45,185 nt of DNA, from contig JBAYSY010000025.1 of NCBI GenBank assembly GCA_041675885.1, forward strand, positions 1-45,185, in the 5' to 3' direction. Positions 26,561 to 34,322 of this stretch are shown here, one piece after another (the stretch's first letter is position 1; each line of letters starts with the position of its first letter). The notes beneath the pieces were generated by a model. It searched no databases. It saw only the letters and a program-made list of their open reading frames with translations, and was not told where the DNA came from. The stretch comes from JBAYSY01 sp041675885 (lineage in GTDB: Bacteria > Pseudomonadota > Alphaproteobacteria > Rhodobacterales > Rhodobacteraceae). The position numbers and the translations under genes are program-made.

Positions 26561-28066
26561 ATGCCCCGCCCCAACATCCTGATCCTGATGGCGGATCAGC
26601 TCAATGGTACACTGTTTCCCGACGGCCCCGCCGACTGGCTGCACGCGCCGAACCTGCGGCGGCTGGCGGCGTGTTCGGTCCGGTTCGCGAACGCCTATAC
26701 CGCAAGCCCGCTCTGCGCGCCGGGGCGGGCCTCGTTCATGTCGGGGCAGTTGCCTTCGCGCACGCGGGTCTATGACAATGCGGCCGAATTCGCCTCGGAC
26801 ATCCCGACCTATGCCCACCACCTGCGCCGGGCGGGCTATGCCACGGCGCTGTCGGGCAAGATGCATTTCGTCGGCCCCGACCAGTTGCACGGGTTCGAGG
26901 AGCGGCTGACCACCGACATCTACCCGGCCGATTTCGGCTGGACCCCGGATTACCGCAAGCCGGGCGAGCGGATCGACTGGTGGTATCACAACCTCGGTTC
27001 GGTCACCGGGGCGGGGGTGGCCGAGGTGACGAACCAGCTCGATTACGACGACGAGGTGACGTTTCACGCCGTCCGCAAGGTCCACGACTACGCCCGCGAC
27101 CCGGACCGTCGGCCCTGGTGCCTGACCGTCAGCCTGACCCATCCGCATGATCCCTATGTCGCCCGCCGCCGCTACTGGGATCTGTATGAGGGCAGCCCGC
27201 ATCTGGCCGCGCCCGAGGCGATTCCCTACGACGACCAGGATCCCCATTCCCGCCGTCTGATGGATGCCTGCGACTGGCGGGCCTTCGACATCACCCCCGA
27301 GCATGTCGCACAGGCGCGGCAGGGCTATTTCGCCAATACCTCCTATGTGGACGACAGGTTCGGCGAGGTTCTTGCCGCGCTGGAGGCCACCCGGCAGGAG
27401 GCGGTGGTGGTCGTCGTGTCCGACCATGGCGACATGCTGGGCGAGCGCGGGCTGTGGTTCAAGATGAGCTTTTTCGAGGGCTCATGCCGGGTGCCCCTGA
27501 TGATCGCCGCCCCCGGGCTGGCGCCGGGGCGGGTCGGGCAGCCGGTCTCCACCCTCGATGTGCTGCCGACGCTCTGCGCGCTGGCGGGGGTCGATCTGGA
27601 CGGGATCGCCCCCTGGACCGAGGGCGAGAACCTGTTGCCGCTGGCCGCGGGCACGGGTTCGCGCGGACCGGTGGCGATGGAATACGCCGCCGAGGGCAGT
27701 CATGCGCCGCTGGTGGCGCTGCGCGACGGGCGCTGGAAATACATCCGCTGCGCGCTCGACCCCGATCAGTTGTTCGACCTGGAGGCCGACCCGGCGGAGC
27801 GGCGCAACCTTGCCGCCGATCCGGCTTTCGCCGGGGAACTGGCGCGGCTGCGGGCGATGGCGGAGGCGCGCTGGGATCTGGATGCCTTCGACGCGGCGGT
27901 GCGCGAAAGCCAGGCCCGGCGGCTGGTGGTCTATGAGGCGCTGCGCAACGGGGCCTGGTATCCGTGGGATCACCAGCCGCTGCAACGCGCCTCGGAACGC
28001 TACATGCGCAACCACATGGACCTGAACGTGTTGGAGGAAGCCCGCCGCTTCCCGCCGGGGGATTAG
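26561..28066 (+). CDS. betC: Choline-sulfatase BetC
   Basis: A 501-residue type I sulfatase hydrolysing choline-O-sulfate to choline and sulfate, giving a betaine precursor plus sulfur. The active-site motif C-A-P-G-R (Cys52, to be converted to formylglycine) fits CxPxR, with metal-binding Asp12 in LMADQ. Choline-sulfatase-specific stretches are seen: RASFMSGQLPSRTRVYDNAA (residues about 57-76), SDHGDMLGERGLW, and the C-terminal tail YMRNHMDLNVLEEARRFP. Length agrees with characterised BetC (about 505). It stands alone on the plus strand; betI, betA and betB are not in the window. Needs a formylglycine-generating enzyme encoded elsewhere. Confidence 0.92.
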   Translation: MPRPNILILMADQLNGTLFPDGPADWLHAPNLRRLAACSVRFANAYTASPLCAPGRASFMSGQLPSRTRVYDNAAEFASDIPTYAHHLRRAGYATALSGKMHFVGPDQLHGFEERLTTDIYPADFGWTPDYRKPGERIDWWYHNLGSVTGAGVAEVTNQLDYDDEVTFHAVRKVHDYARDPDRRPWCLTVSLTHPHDPYVARRRYWDLYEGSPHLAAPEAIPYDDQDPHSRRLMDACDWRAFDITPEHVAQARQGYFANTSYVDDRFGEVLAALEATRQEAVVVVVSDHGDMLGERGLWFKMSFFEGSCRVPLMIAAPGLAPGRVGQPVSTLDVLPTLCALAGVDLDGIAPWTEGENLLPLAAGTGSRGPVAMEYAAEGSHAPLVALRDGRWKYIRCALDPDQLFDLEADPAERRNLAADPAFAGELARLRAMAEARWDLDAFDAAVRESQARRLVVYEALRNGAWYPWDHQPLQRASERYMRNHMDLNVLEEARRFPPGD

Positions 28067-28156
28067 CCGGCGGCACCCTTCCCCGTCACGCCTGCGTCGG
28101 CTTCCGGCGCGCACCGGGCCGCGCCCGCGCCGCCGCATCCGGCCAGCCAGCCGGAT
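28067..28156. terminator. Short convergent junction with hairpin
   Basis: A 90-bp gap between betC (+) and the MaoC-like gene (-). It contains a perfect 7-bp stem ATCCGGC / GCCGGAT with a six-base loop near 28137-28156. No T run follows, and no repeat A or B element is present, unlike most other convergent junctions here. Confidence 0.3.
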
Positions 28157-28627
28157 TCATTGCGCCACCCCCTCCGGGCGGCCCGCCATCAGCCGCAGGG
28201 GCGTATAGGTCATCACCACCTCGCCGCGCTGGTTGACGATGCGGTTGGTCGTCCGCACGAGGCCGCGCCCGGCCTTGCGCGCGGGCCTGACCTCGGTCAC
28301 CTCGATCTCCACATGGATCGTGTCGCCTTCCAGCACCGGCCCTTCGACATTCAGTTCCATATGCAGGAAGGCAAGCCCCGTTCCCTGTGCGGTGGCGTTC
28401 AGCACCAGCCCCTCGGCCAGCGCCAGCGCAAGCGCCGCGGGCGCCGGGCGGCCGGGAATGGCGGAATGCCGCGCCCGGAACTCGGCATCGACGAACAGCG
28501 ATTCCAGCATCCCGGCGCAGGAGATGAAGTTGACGATATCGGTCCCGGTCACGGTGCGGCCGAAGGTGCGGAACTTCCGGCCCGGCTCAAGGTCGTTCCA
28601 GTAGAACCCCTGTCCGACGAGTTGCAT
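28157..28627 (-). CDS. MaoC-fold (hot-dog) acyl-CoA dehydratase-like protein
   Basis: A 156-residue hot-dog fold protein, last gene of the IclR-linked operon. MaoC-like features: GRTVTGTDIVNFISCAG at about 23-39, the LHMELNVEGPVLEGDTIHVEIEVTE region (LNVEGPVLEGDT) and the C-terminal NQRGEVVMTYTP. The catalytic hydratase motif with Asp and His (D-x-N-P-x-H) is not evident at the expected place, which reads GMLESLFVD, so it may be a non-hydratase family member or an accessory subunit. The ATG at 28627 has an AGGAAGG ribosome site; the frame upstream is a shadow of the MFS gene. Confidence 0.82.
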   Translation of the reverse strand: MQLVGQGFYWNDLEPGRKFRTFGRTVTGTDIVNFISCAGMLESLFVDAEFRARHSAIPGRPAPAALALALAEGLVLNATAQGTGLAFLHMELNVEGPVLEGDTIHVEIEVTEVRPARKAGRGLVRTTNRIVNQRGEVVMTYTPLRLMAGRPEGVAQ

Positions 28628-28653
28628 GGTCTTCCTTCCTTTCTGTCCGTGGT

Positions 28654-29922
28654 TCATCCGGGCGGCGGCAGCGCCTCGGGCCGGATCAGCCGTTGCGAGA
28701 ACCAGAACGGCGCGCAGGCCGCGACGATGCTGACCCCCGAGAACAGGAAGGCCGCGCGGTAATCCCCCGTCAGGTCGTGCAGGAAACCCGAAAGCCACGC
28801 ACCGAAGGCCGAACCGAAGGACATCGCCATGAAGATCGTGCCGAAGATCGAGGCCACCCGCCCGCCCGCGAAGATACGCGCCGTCAGCGTCGAGACGATC
28901 GGCCCGCGCGCCCCCTGGCTGAGGCCGAAGGCGATGACATAGACCAGCACCAGAAACGGGCTTGCCACCGCCGAGAACCCGAGCAGCGCGGAGACGCCGA
29001 CGAAGGTGCCCGCGAAGGAGAGCGTGGCGGCAAAACGGTTGCCGAACCGCGCCGAAAGCCAGCCCGCGCCGACCACGCCGACGATCGACAGCATCCCCGA
29101 GGCGCCGAAGGCCAGCGCGGCCTCGATGGGCGGATAGCCGCGATCGACCAGATAGGCCACGGTCTGCACGATCACGCTGTAGACCCCGCAGGCGGTGAAG
29201 AAGAACACCTGCACCAGCAGCCAGAACTCGACCGTGCGCAGGGCGCTGCGGATCGTCCAGCCCGGCCCGGGGTCGGCCGCGTCGGCTTCGCGCATCACGG
29301 GCCGCACCCGGCCCGCCGCGATCCGCCGCCATGGCATCAGCAGCAACACCGGCATCAGCGCCGTCAGGCACAGCGCGATCAGCCGGTAGGTCGCGCGCCA
29401 GCCGTAGGCGTCGATCCCGGCCTGTGCCAGCGGCACGATGACGAAGATGCCCGACCCCAGCCCGGCATAGGCCAGCGCGACCGCCAGGCTCATGTTGCGG
29501 TCGAACCAGCGGCCGATCAGCGCCGCCGCCGTCACCATGCCCAAGGCCGAGGCCGCCAGCCCGCAAAGCCCGCCGATCAGCACATAGACCTGCCACAGCG
29601 CATCGGCGGAACCCGCGGCCCACATCGCCCCGGTCAGCACCGCAAGCCCGCCGCCATAGGTCACGCGGGGGCCCCAGCGGTCCAGCACCATGCCCGAAAG
29701 CGGCGCCGTCAGCCCCACGGTGATGAGATAGATCGAATAGATCCCGGTCAGGGTCGAGCGGCTCCAGCCGAATTCGGCCTCCAGCGGCAGCATGAACACC
29801 ATGAAGGTGTCGACCACGCCGCGGGCGACGAAGTTGAACAGGAACCCGGCGGCCACGACCAGCCCGGCCAGCATCCTGAGATCCCGCCCGCTATCGCCTT
29901 CGGGCGCCGCCTGCGTGGTCAT
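28654..29922 (-). CDS. MFS transporter
   Basis: A 422-residue inner-membrane carrier with about twelve helices. It has the monocarboxylate/oxalate-formate-like style: FNFVARGVVDTFMVFMLPLE near the start (as FNFVARGVVDTF), EFGWSRSTLTGIYSIYL, and the DRWGPRVTYGGG loop between helices 2 and 3. The ATG at 29922 has AAGGA upstream; the extension to 30132 lies over the TRAP binding-protein gene and is rejected. Position after the TRAP genes suggests a second route for import, or export, of the same acid or an intermediate. Confidence 0.9.
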   Translation of the reverse strand: MTTQAAPEGDSGRDLRMLAGLVVAAGFLFNFVARGVVDTFMVFMLPLEAEFGWSRSTLTGIYSIYLITVGLTAPLSGMVLDRWGPRVTYGGGLAVLTGAMWAAGSADALWQVYVLIGGLCGLAASALGMVTAAALIGRWFDRNMSLAVALAYAGLGSGIFVIVPLAQAGIDAYGWRATYRLIALCLTALMPVLLLMPWRRIAAGRVRPVMREADAADPGPGWTIRSALRTVEFWLLVQVFFFTACGVYSVIVQTVAYLVDRGYPPIEAALAFGASGMLSIVGVVGAGWLSARFGNRFAATLSFAGTFVGVSALLGFSAVASPFLVLVYVIAFGLSQGARGPIVSTLTARIFAGGRVASIFGTIFMAMSFGSAFGAWLSGFLHDLTGDYRAAFLFSGVSIVAACAPFWFSQRLIRPEALPPPG

Positions 29923-29956
29923 GTCCTTCTTGTCCTGTCCCGTCCCGGCGCGCGAA

Positions 29957-29986
29957 CGCCGCCCCCGGAACCGGCCGGGGGCGGCG
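29957..29986 (-). terminator. Strong hairpin after the TRAP binding-protein gene
   Basis: A perfect 12-bp GC stem (29957-29968 with 29975-29986) and a six-base loop lies in the 82-bp gap between the TRAP binding protein and the MFS gene. On the minus strand it is followed by TTCG, not a T run. It probably protects the 3' end of the binding-protein message or partly terminates, lowering expression of the last two genes. Confidence 0.55.
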
Positions 29987-30004
29987 CATTGGTCCGGCCC
30001 GCGC

Positions 30005-31042
30005 CTATTCCGTCGTTTCCAGCGCCGCGCGGAAGGCTTCGAGCACCTCGGTCCCCGGACGGCCGCGCCCGTCGAGTTCGGCGGCCCATTCGCCGCTGAC
30101 CTCCTGCATGAGCGAGAGCAGCCGTTCTTCATCCCCGGCGGGCAGGCTGACGAAGGTCACGCCGGAATCGGCGATGGTCTGCTTGTCCTTGAGGTCAAGC
30201 TCGTCGGCCGCCGCGCAGCCCGCGGCGATCGCCTCCTCGGCGGCGGTGGTGAAGGCGTCCTGCACGTCCCCGGGCAGGGCGTCCCAGCGATCCTGCGAGA
30301 TGAGATAGGTCACGACGAAAGAGCCGAAGTTGACCCCCTGCGTGCCGTATTTCAGCAGCGGGTGCAGGTCATAGGGCAGCACGCTGGAATGCGGGAACAG
30401 GATCGCGTCGATGGTGCCGCGCGACAGGGCGTCGCGGGTCTCGGGCGCGGCGATCTGCACCGGAACCCCGCCGATCTTGACGGTGCCGATTTCCTTGGCG
30501 CCGCCGGTGGTGCGGATCTTGAGGTTCGCAAGGCTGGCAAGGTCGGTGATCGGCGCGTTTGCCGTCATCACCTGATAGGCGGGCAATACCAGCACCAGCA
30601 GCGCCCGCACGTCGTTCGGCGCGAATTCAAGCTGATCGAGCGCCCCGCCCGGCCGGGCGATCTCCCACAGCGCCTTTGTGCCGTGGCACGAGCTGGTGAA
30701 GCTCTCGGGCAGTTCGGCCACCGATGACAGCGGCAGCTTGTCGCTGACATAGGACGGGCCGACATAGCCCACATCCATCACCCCGCTCAGCGTCAGGTCG
30801 AGCAGATCCTTGGCCTTGCCGAGCTGCTCGGCCGGGTAATATTCGAACGCGACCTTGCCGCCGGTCAGTTCGGTCACCCGCTCCATCCAGGGTTTGGTCA
30901 TGTTCTCGGGGATGTAATGCCCCACGGGAAAGCTGTCGCCCAGACGCAGGGTCATGTCCTGCGCCTCGGCACCGGGGGCGGCCAGCGCCACCGCGCCAAG
31001 CGCGGTCGCGGCAAGCAGCGTGGTACGGATACGGGTCTTCAT
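30005..31042 (-). CDS. TRAP transporter solute-binding protein (DctP family)
   Basis: A 345-residue periplasmic receptor with a Sec signal peptide (MKTRIRTTLLAATALGAVAL, cleaved near AEAQ-DM at about 27). The mature start MTLRLGDSFPVGHY and the helix segment NLKIRTTGGAKEIGTVKIGG include the conserved arginine (LKIRTTGG) that usually binds the ligand carboxylate in DctP proteins. So the ligand is probably an organic acid. The ATG at 31042 has AGGAGGAG upstream. In the operon it follows the large permease by 41 bases. Confidence 0.93.
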   Translation of the reverse strand: MKTRIRTTLLAATALGAVALAAPGAEAQDMTLRLGDSFPVGHYIPENMTKPWMERVTELTGGKVAFEYYPAEQLGKAKDLLDLTLSGVMDVGYVGPSYVSDKLPLSSVAELPESFTSSCHGTKALWEIARPGGALDQLEFAPNDVRALLVLVLPAYQVMTANAPITDLASLANLKIRTTGGAKEIGTVKIGGVPVQIAAPETRDALSRGTIDAILFPHSSVLPYDLHPLLKYGTQGVNFGSFVVTYLISQDRWDALPGDVQDAFTTAAEEAIAAGCAAADELDLKDKQTIADSGVTFVSLPAGDEERLLSLMQEVSGEWAAELDGRGRPGTEVLEAFRAALETTE

Positions 31043-31083
31043 GGTGGTCTCCTCCTCCTTGGACTTTCTGGTTTGCCCGCCGG

Positions 31084-32370
31084 TCACTGCATCGTGGACG
31101 GAAGCCACAGCACAAGGGCCGGAAAGGCGGTAAGCAGGGCGATCACGAGCAGATGCGCCCAGACATGGGGCAGGACGCCGCGGAACAGCTCGCCCAGCGG
31201 GCGGCGGGTGTATCGCGCAACGACGAAGACGTTCATCCCGAGGGGGGGCGTGACCATGCCGACCTCGGCCGTCACCACCACGATCACCCCGAACCAGACC
31301 GGATCGAAGCCGAGCGACATCACCAGCGGCAGCACCACCGGCACCGTCAGGATCAGGATCGCGATCTGGTCCATGAAGAAGCCGAGGATGATGTAGCCGA
31401 TCAGGATCAGCACCATGATCGTCATCGGCGCCAGCGGCAGCCCGCCCACCCAGTCCGTAAGGTCGTTCGTCACCCGCGCCAGCGTGAAGTAGTAGCCGAA
31501 GACATGCGCGCCGAGGATGATGAACAGGATCATGCAGGTGGTCTGCGCCGCGCGGCGCAGCGCCCCGGTCAGCGCCGGAAAGGTCAGCTTGCGTTCCTTG
31601 ATCGCCAGCAGCATGGCGACGAAGGCGCCGATGCCCGAGGCTTCGGTCGGCGTGGCGATGCCGGTGTAGATCGTGCCGGTCACCGCGAAGAACAGCAGGA
31701 TCATCGGCCCGATCCGCTTCAGGGAGTCGAACTTCTCGCGCATCGTGTAGGCCCGGCCCTTCGGCGCCGAGTCGGGCCAGAGCCAGACCAGCGCCGCCAC
31801 CGTGGCGATGATCGCGATGGTGACGATGATGCCCGGGATGATCCCGGCGATCAGCAGGGCCGAGATCGAGATATCGGCGATGATCCCGTAAAGGATCAGC
31901 GCGATCGACGGCGGGATCAGCATCGCCAGCGTGCCCGAGATCGCCACCACCCCGCCGGCGAGCTTGGGTTCGTAGCCCTGTTTCATCATCTCGGGGATCG
32001 AGGTGGAGGCAAGCGTGGCGGCCGCCGCGGTGCTGGATCCGGAAATGGCGCCGAAGCCCGCGCCCGCCAGCGCCGTGGCCATGGCCACTCCGCCGCGCAG
32101 CCGTCCGACCCAGATCGTCGCGGACCGGAACAGGTCGTTCGCTATGCCCGAGATGATGACGAACTCGGCCATCAGGATGAACATCGGGATCGTGATCATC
32201 TCGTAGGAGTTCGCGGTGGACAAGGGCGAGGTGCGCAGGATGCCCGACAGCACCGGCAGACCGCCGAAGATGTAAAGCCCGATCGCACCCGAGACCGCCA
32301 TGGCCAGCGCCACGGGCAGGCCGATGACCAGAAGGACGACAAGCGCCAGAAGAACGATGGTGATGGTCAT
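31084..32370 (-). CDS. TRAP transporter large permease (DctM family)
   Basis: A 428-residue inner-membrane protein with about twelve hydrophobic segments; it uses a Na+ or H+ gradient to drive uptake. Typical DctM sequences are seen: IPMFILMAEFVIISGIANDLF (FILMAEFVIISGIA), GAISGSSTAAAATLASTSIPEM (GAISGSSTAAAATLAS), and EVGMVTPPLGMNVFV near the C-terminus. The ATG at 32370 overlaps the last base of the small-permease stop. It needs the small subunit, which is frameshifted in this sequence. Confidence 0.93.
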   Translation of the reverse strand: MTITIVLLALVVLLVIGLPVALAMAVSGAIGLYIFGGLPVLSGILRTSPLSTANSYEMITIPMFILMAEFVIISGIANDLFRSATIWVGRLRGGVAMATALAGAGFGAISGSSTAAAATLASTSIPEMMKQGYEPKLAGGVVAISGTLAMLIPPSIALILYGIIADISISALLIAGIIPGIIVTIAIIATVAALVWLWPDSAPKGRAYTMREKFDSLKRIGPMILLFFAVTGTIYTGIATPTEASGIGAFVAMLLAIKERKLTFPALTGALRRAAQTTCMILFIILGAHVFGYYFTLARVTNDLTDWVGGLPLAPMTIMVLILIGYIILGFFMDQIAILILTVPVVLPLVMSLGFDPVWFGVIVVVTAEVGMVTPPLGMNVFVVARYTRRPLGELFRGVLPHVWAHLLVIALLTAFPALVLWLPSTMQ

Positions 32371-32950
32371 TATTCCACGTGCTCCCGGGCCGGAATTTCG
32401 GTGACGGGCGGCGGCGGGACCTCGACCAGGTTGCGTCCGGTCAGGCCCGAGGCGGTATGGCCGAAGGTGCGGTAGAGACAGCGCAGCGTCATCACCGCGC
32501 AGCCGGTGGCGACGATCGCATAGGCGATCCAGGTGGGCCAGGGGATGATCGCGGCGATGCGGTCGTCGTGCAGCCAGGCGGTCTTGAACCGCAGCCACGC
32601 CTGCCAGGCGATCAGCGCCATGACGATGGTCGAAAGCCCGTAGCCCAGTGCCAGCGACAGGTGCCGGAGCCGGTGCGGCAGGCGATGCTGGAAGATGTCG
32701 ATGGCGATATGGCCATGGTTGTGCAGCGTGTCCGACAGCGCGAAGAAGAACACCGCCACCATCAGGTAAAGCCCGATCATCCCGTAGGACCACGACAGCG
32801 GTGCACCGAATATGTATCGCATGGTCACATCGGCGACGACGACCAGCATGATCGCCCCAGCGCGACGCTTGCCAGCGCCGCCAGTATCCGTTCGATCCAT
32901 GCCAGCGCCGCCGACAGCGGGTTCGCGGGTCTCTGGTTGTCGCTCAGCAT
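32370..32950 (-). pseudogene. TRAP transporter small permease (DctQ family), frameshifted as sequenced
   Basis: The N-terminus is encoded from the ATG at 32950 (ribosome site GGAGGAG): MLSDNQRPANPLSAALAWIE, then RILAALASVALG, an ordinary DctQ first helix. The rest lies in another frame: AIMLVVVADVTMRYIFGAPL and three more helices to the stop at 32370. The frames meet at a run of four C on the plus strand (32855-32858); one more base there would give SVALGAIMLVVVADV and a 193-residue protein of normal length. The gene is 581 bases, one short of a multiple of three. The shorter ORF from 32900 would lack a proper first helix. Sequencing error, decay or programmed slippage are all possible. Confidence 0.85.
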
Positions 32951-32983
32951 ATGGGTTCTCCTCCCCTCCGGCGGGCCGTTTCT

Positions 32984-33856
32984 TCAGCCGCGCTCCGCCA
33001 TCGCCACGATCTTGCGGGCCGCGCGTTCATGCGGCTTGTCGATCATCTTGCCGTCGATCCGCACCACCCCGGCCTGCGGATCGGCGGCGAAGGCCGCCAG
33101 CACCCGTTCGGCCCAGGCGACTTCCCCGGGCGTCGGCGTGAAGGCGGCGTTGACCGGGGCCACATGGGTCGGATGGATCACCGCCTTGGCGGCGAAACCG
33201 TCGCGGCGCGCGGCCCCGGCCTCGGCCGCCACCCGGTCGAGGTTGCCGATATCGGCGCAGATCGTGTCTATGGCGGCCACCCCGGCCGCCGCCGCGCCCG
33301 CAAGACAGAGGTTGCGCGCCAGCCGGAACGGCTCGGAATAGATCCCGTCCCGGCTGTTTTCGGTCGCGCCCAGCGAGGCGGCCAGATCTTCGGCCCCCCA
33401 CATCAGCCCCCAGAGCCGCGGGCTCGCCCCCGTGTAGCTGTCCAGGCCGAACAGCGACTCCGCCGTCTCGGTCGCCACCGCCACGATCCGGGTCGCGCCG
33501 GGGACGGTGCCGCCCGCCGCCTCGCCCGCCGCCTCGAAAGCGTCGAGGTAATGCGAAAGCTGGCGGATATCGCCGCCGCCCGTGCTTTTCGGCAGCACCA
33601 CCCCGTCAGGGGCGAGCGGCATCGCCGCCGCCAGATCGGCCAGCGTCAGCCCGGTATCCAGCGCATTGACCCGCACGAACAGCTTCTGCCCGCCGCGCGG
33701 CGCCGCCAGCATCTCGCGCGTCAGGGTGCGGGCGGCCTCCTTGGCCTCCAGCGCCACCGAATCCTCCAGGTCGAGGATCAGCGCGTCGGCCTCCCCTGCC
33801 CGGGCCTTCTCGAACTTGCGGGCGCTGTCGCCCGGCACGAACAGGAACGACCGCAT
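32984..33856 (-). CDS. CitE/HpcH-family acyl-CoA lyase (citramalyl/malyl-CoA lyase-like)
   Basis: A 290-residue TIM-barrel enzyme that cleaves, or makes, a C-C bond in hydroxyacyl-CoA substrates. It begins MRSFLFVPGDSARKFEKA and has the family residues Arg62 (VRVNALDTG), metal-binding Glu130 (VATETAESLFG) and Asp157 (WGAEDLAASLG). Related enzymes split citramalyl-CoA to acetyl-CoA and pyruvate, or malyl/methylmalyl-CoA to glyoxylate plus acetyl- or propionyl-CoA. Its ATG overlaps the MaoC stop (ATGA), so it probably acts on the hydratase product, as in the CitE-MaoC pairs of leucine or itaconate catabolism. Exact substrate unknown. Confidence 0.88.
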   Translation of the reverse strand: MRSFLFVPGDSARKFEKARAGEADALILDLEDSVALEAKEAARTLTREMLAAPRGGQKLFVRVNALDTGLTLADLAAAMPLAPDGVVLPKSTGGGDIRQLSHYLDAFEAAGEAAGGTVPGATRIVAVATETAESLFGLDSYTGASPRLWGLMWGAEDLAASLGATENSRDGIYSEPFRLARNLCLAGAAAAGVAAIDTICADIGNLDRVAAEAGAARRDGFAAKAVIHPTHVAPVNAAFTPTPGEVAWAERVLAAFAADPQAGVVRIDGKMIDKPHERAARKIVAMAERG

Positions 33857-34311
33857 CACGCCGCCCCCCGCTTGCGCATCAGCCCGACCCGGCGGCAGGT
33901 CGCCACCACCTCGCCGCGCTGGTTGGTGCAGGTGTGTTCGAATTCCACCAGCCCGGCGTCGGGGCGCGACCTGCTTTCGCGTTTCGAGACCACCCTGGTG
34001 TGGCTGCGCAGGGTGTCGCCCGCGAAGACCGGCTTGGGGAAGCGCACGTCCGACATCCCCAGATTGCCGATGGTCGTGCCCAATGTGGTGTCCTGCACGC
34101 TCATGCCGATCATGATCCCCAGCGTGTAGAGACTGTTGAACAGGGGCTTGCCCCATTCGGTCCCGGCCGAGAAATGCGCGTCGATGTGGAGCGGCTGCGG
34201 GTTCAGCGTCATCAGGCTGAAGGCGATGTTGTCGTGTTCGGTCACGGTGCGGGCAAGTTCGTGATCGAACTCCCGCCCGACCTCGAATTCCTCGTAATAG
34301 AGACCTGCCAT
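33856..34311 (-). CDS. MaoC-family enoyl-CoA hydratase
   Basis: A 151-residue hot-dog fold hydratase. It keeps the hydratase-2-type motif around LNPQPLHIDAHFSA (about 36-49), followed by TEWGKPLFNSLYTLG, DTTLGTTIGNLGMSDVRFPKPV and a C-terminal NQRGEVVATC. This style of MaoC is regularly found beside CitE-type lyases. Together they would hydrate an unsaturated C5-type acyl-CoA (mesaconyl-, itaconyl- or methylglutaconyl-like) and cleave it. Coupled to the lyase by a four-base overlap; 11 bases after the racemase-like gene. Confidence 0.88.
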   Translation of the reverse strand: MAGLYYEEFEVGREFDHELARTVTEHDNIAFSLMTLNPQPLHIDAHFSAGTEWGKPLFNSLYTLGIMIGMSVQDTTLGTTIGNLGMSDVRFPKPVFAGDTLRSHTRVVSKRESRSRPDAGLVEFEHTCTNQRGEVVATCRRVGLMRKRGAA

Positions 34312-34322
34312 GCTGTCCTCCC

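Noticed and set aside
28628..29623. Long in-frame extension upstream of the terminal MaoC-like gene
   Set aside because: It is antisense-free but out of frame with the MFS gene it overlaps and is Arg/Gly-rich; the ATG at 28627 has a strong ribosome site.
32370..32900. TRAP small permease starting at 32900 as an intact 176-residue gene
   Set aside because: Its first 16 residues do not resemble the family, while the correct-looking N-terminus is encoded just upstream in another frame from 32950 with a good ribosome site.
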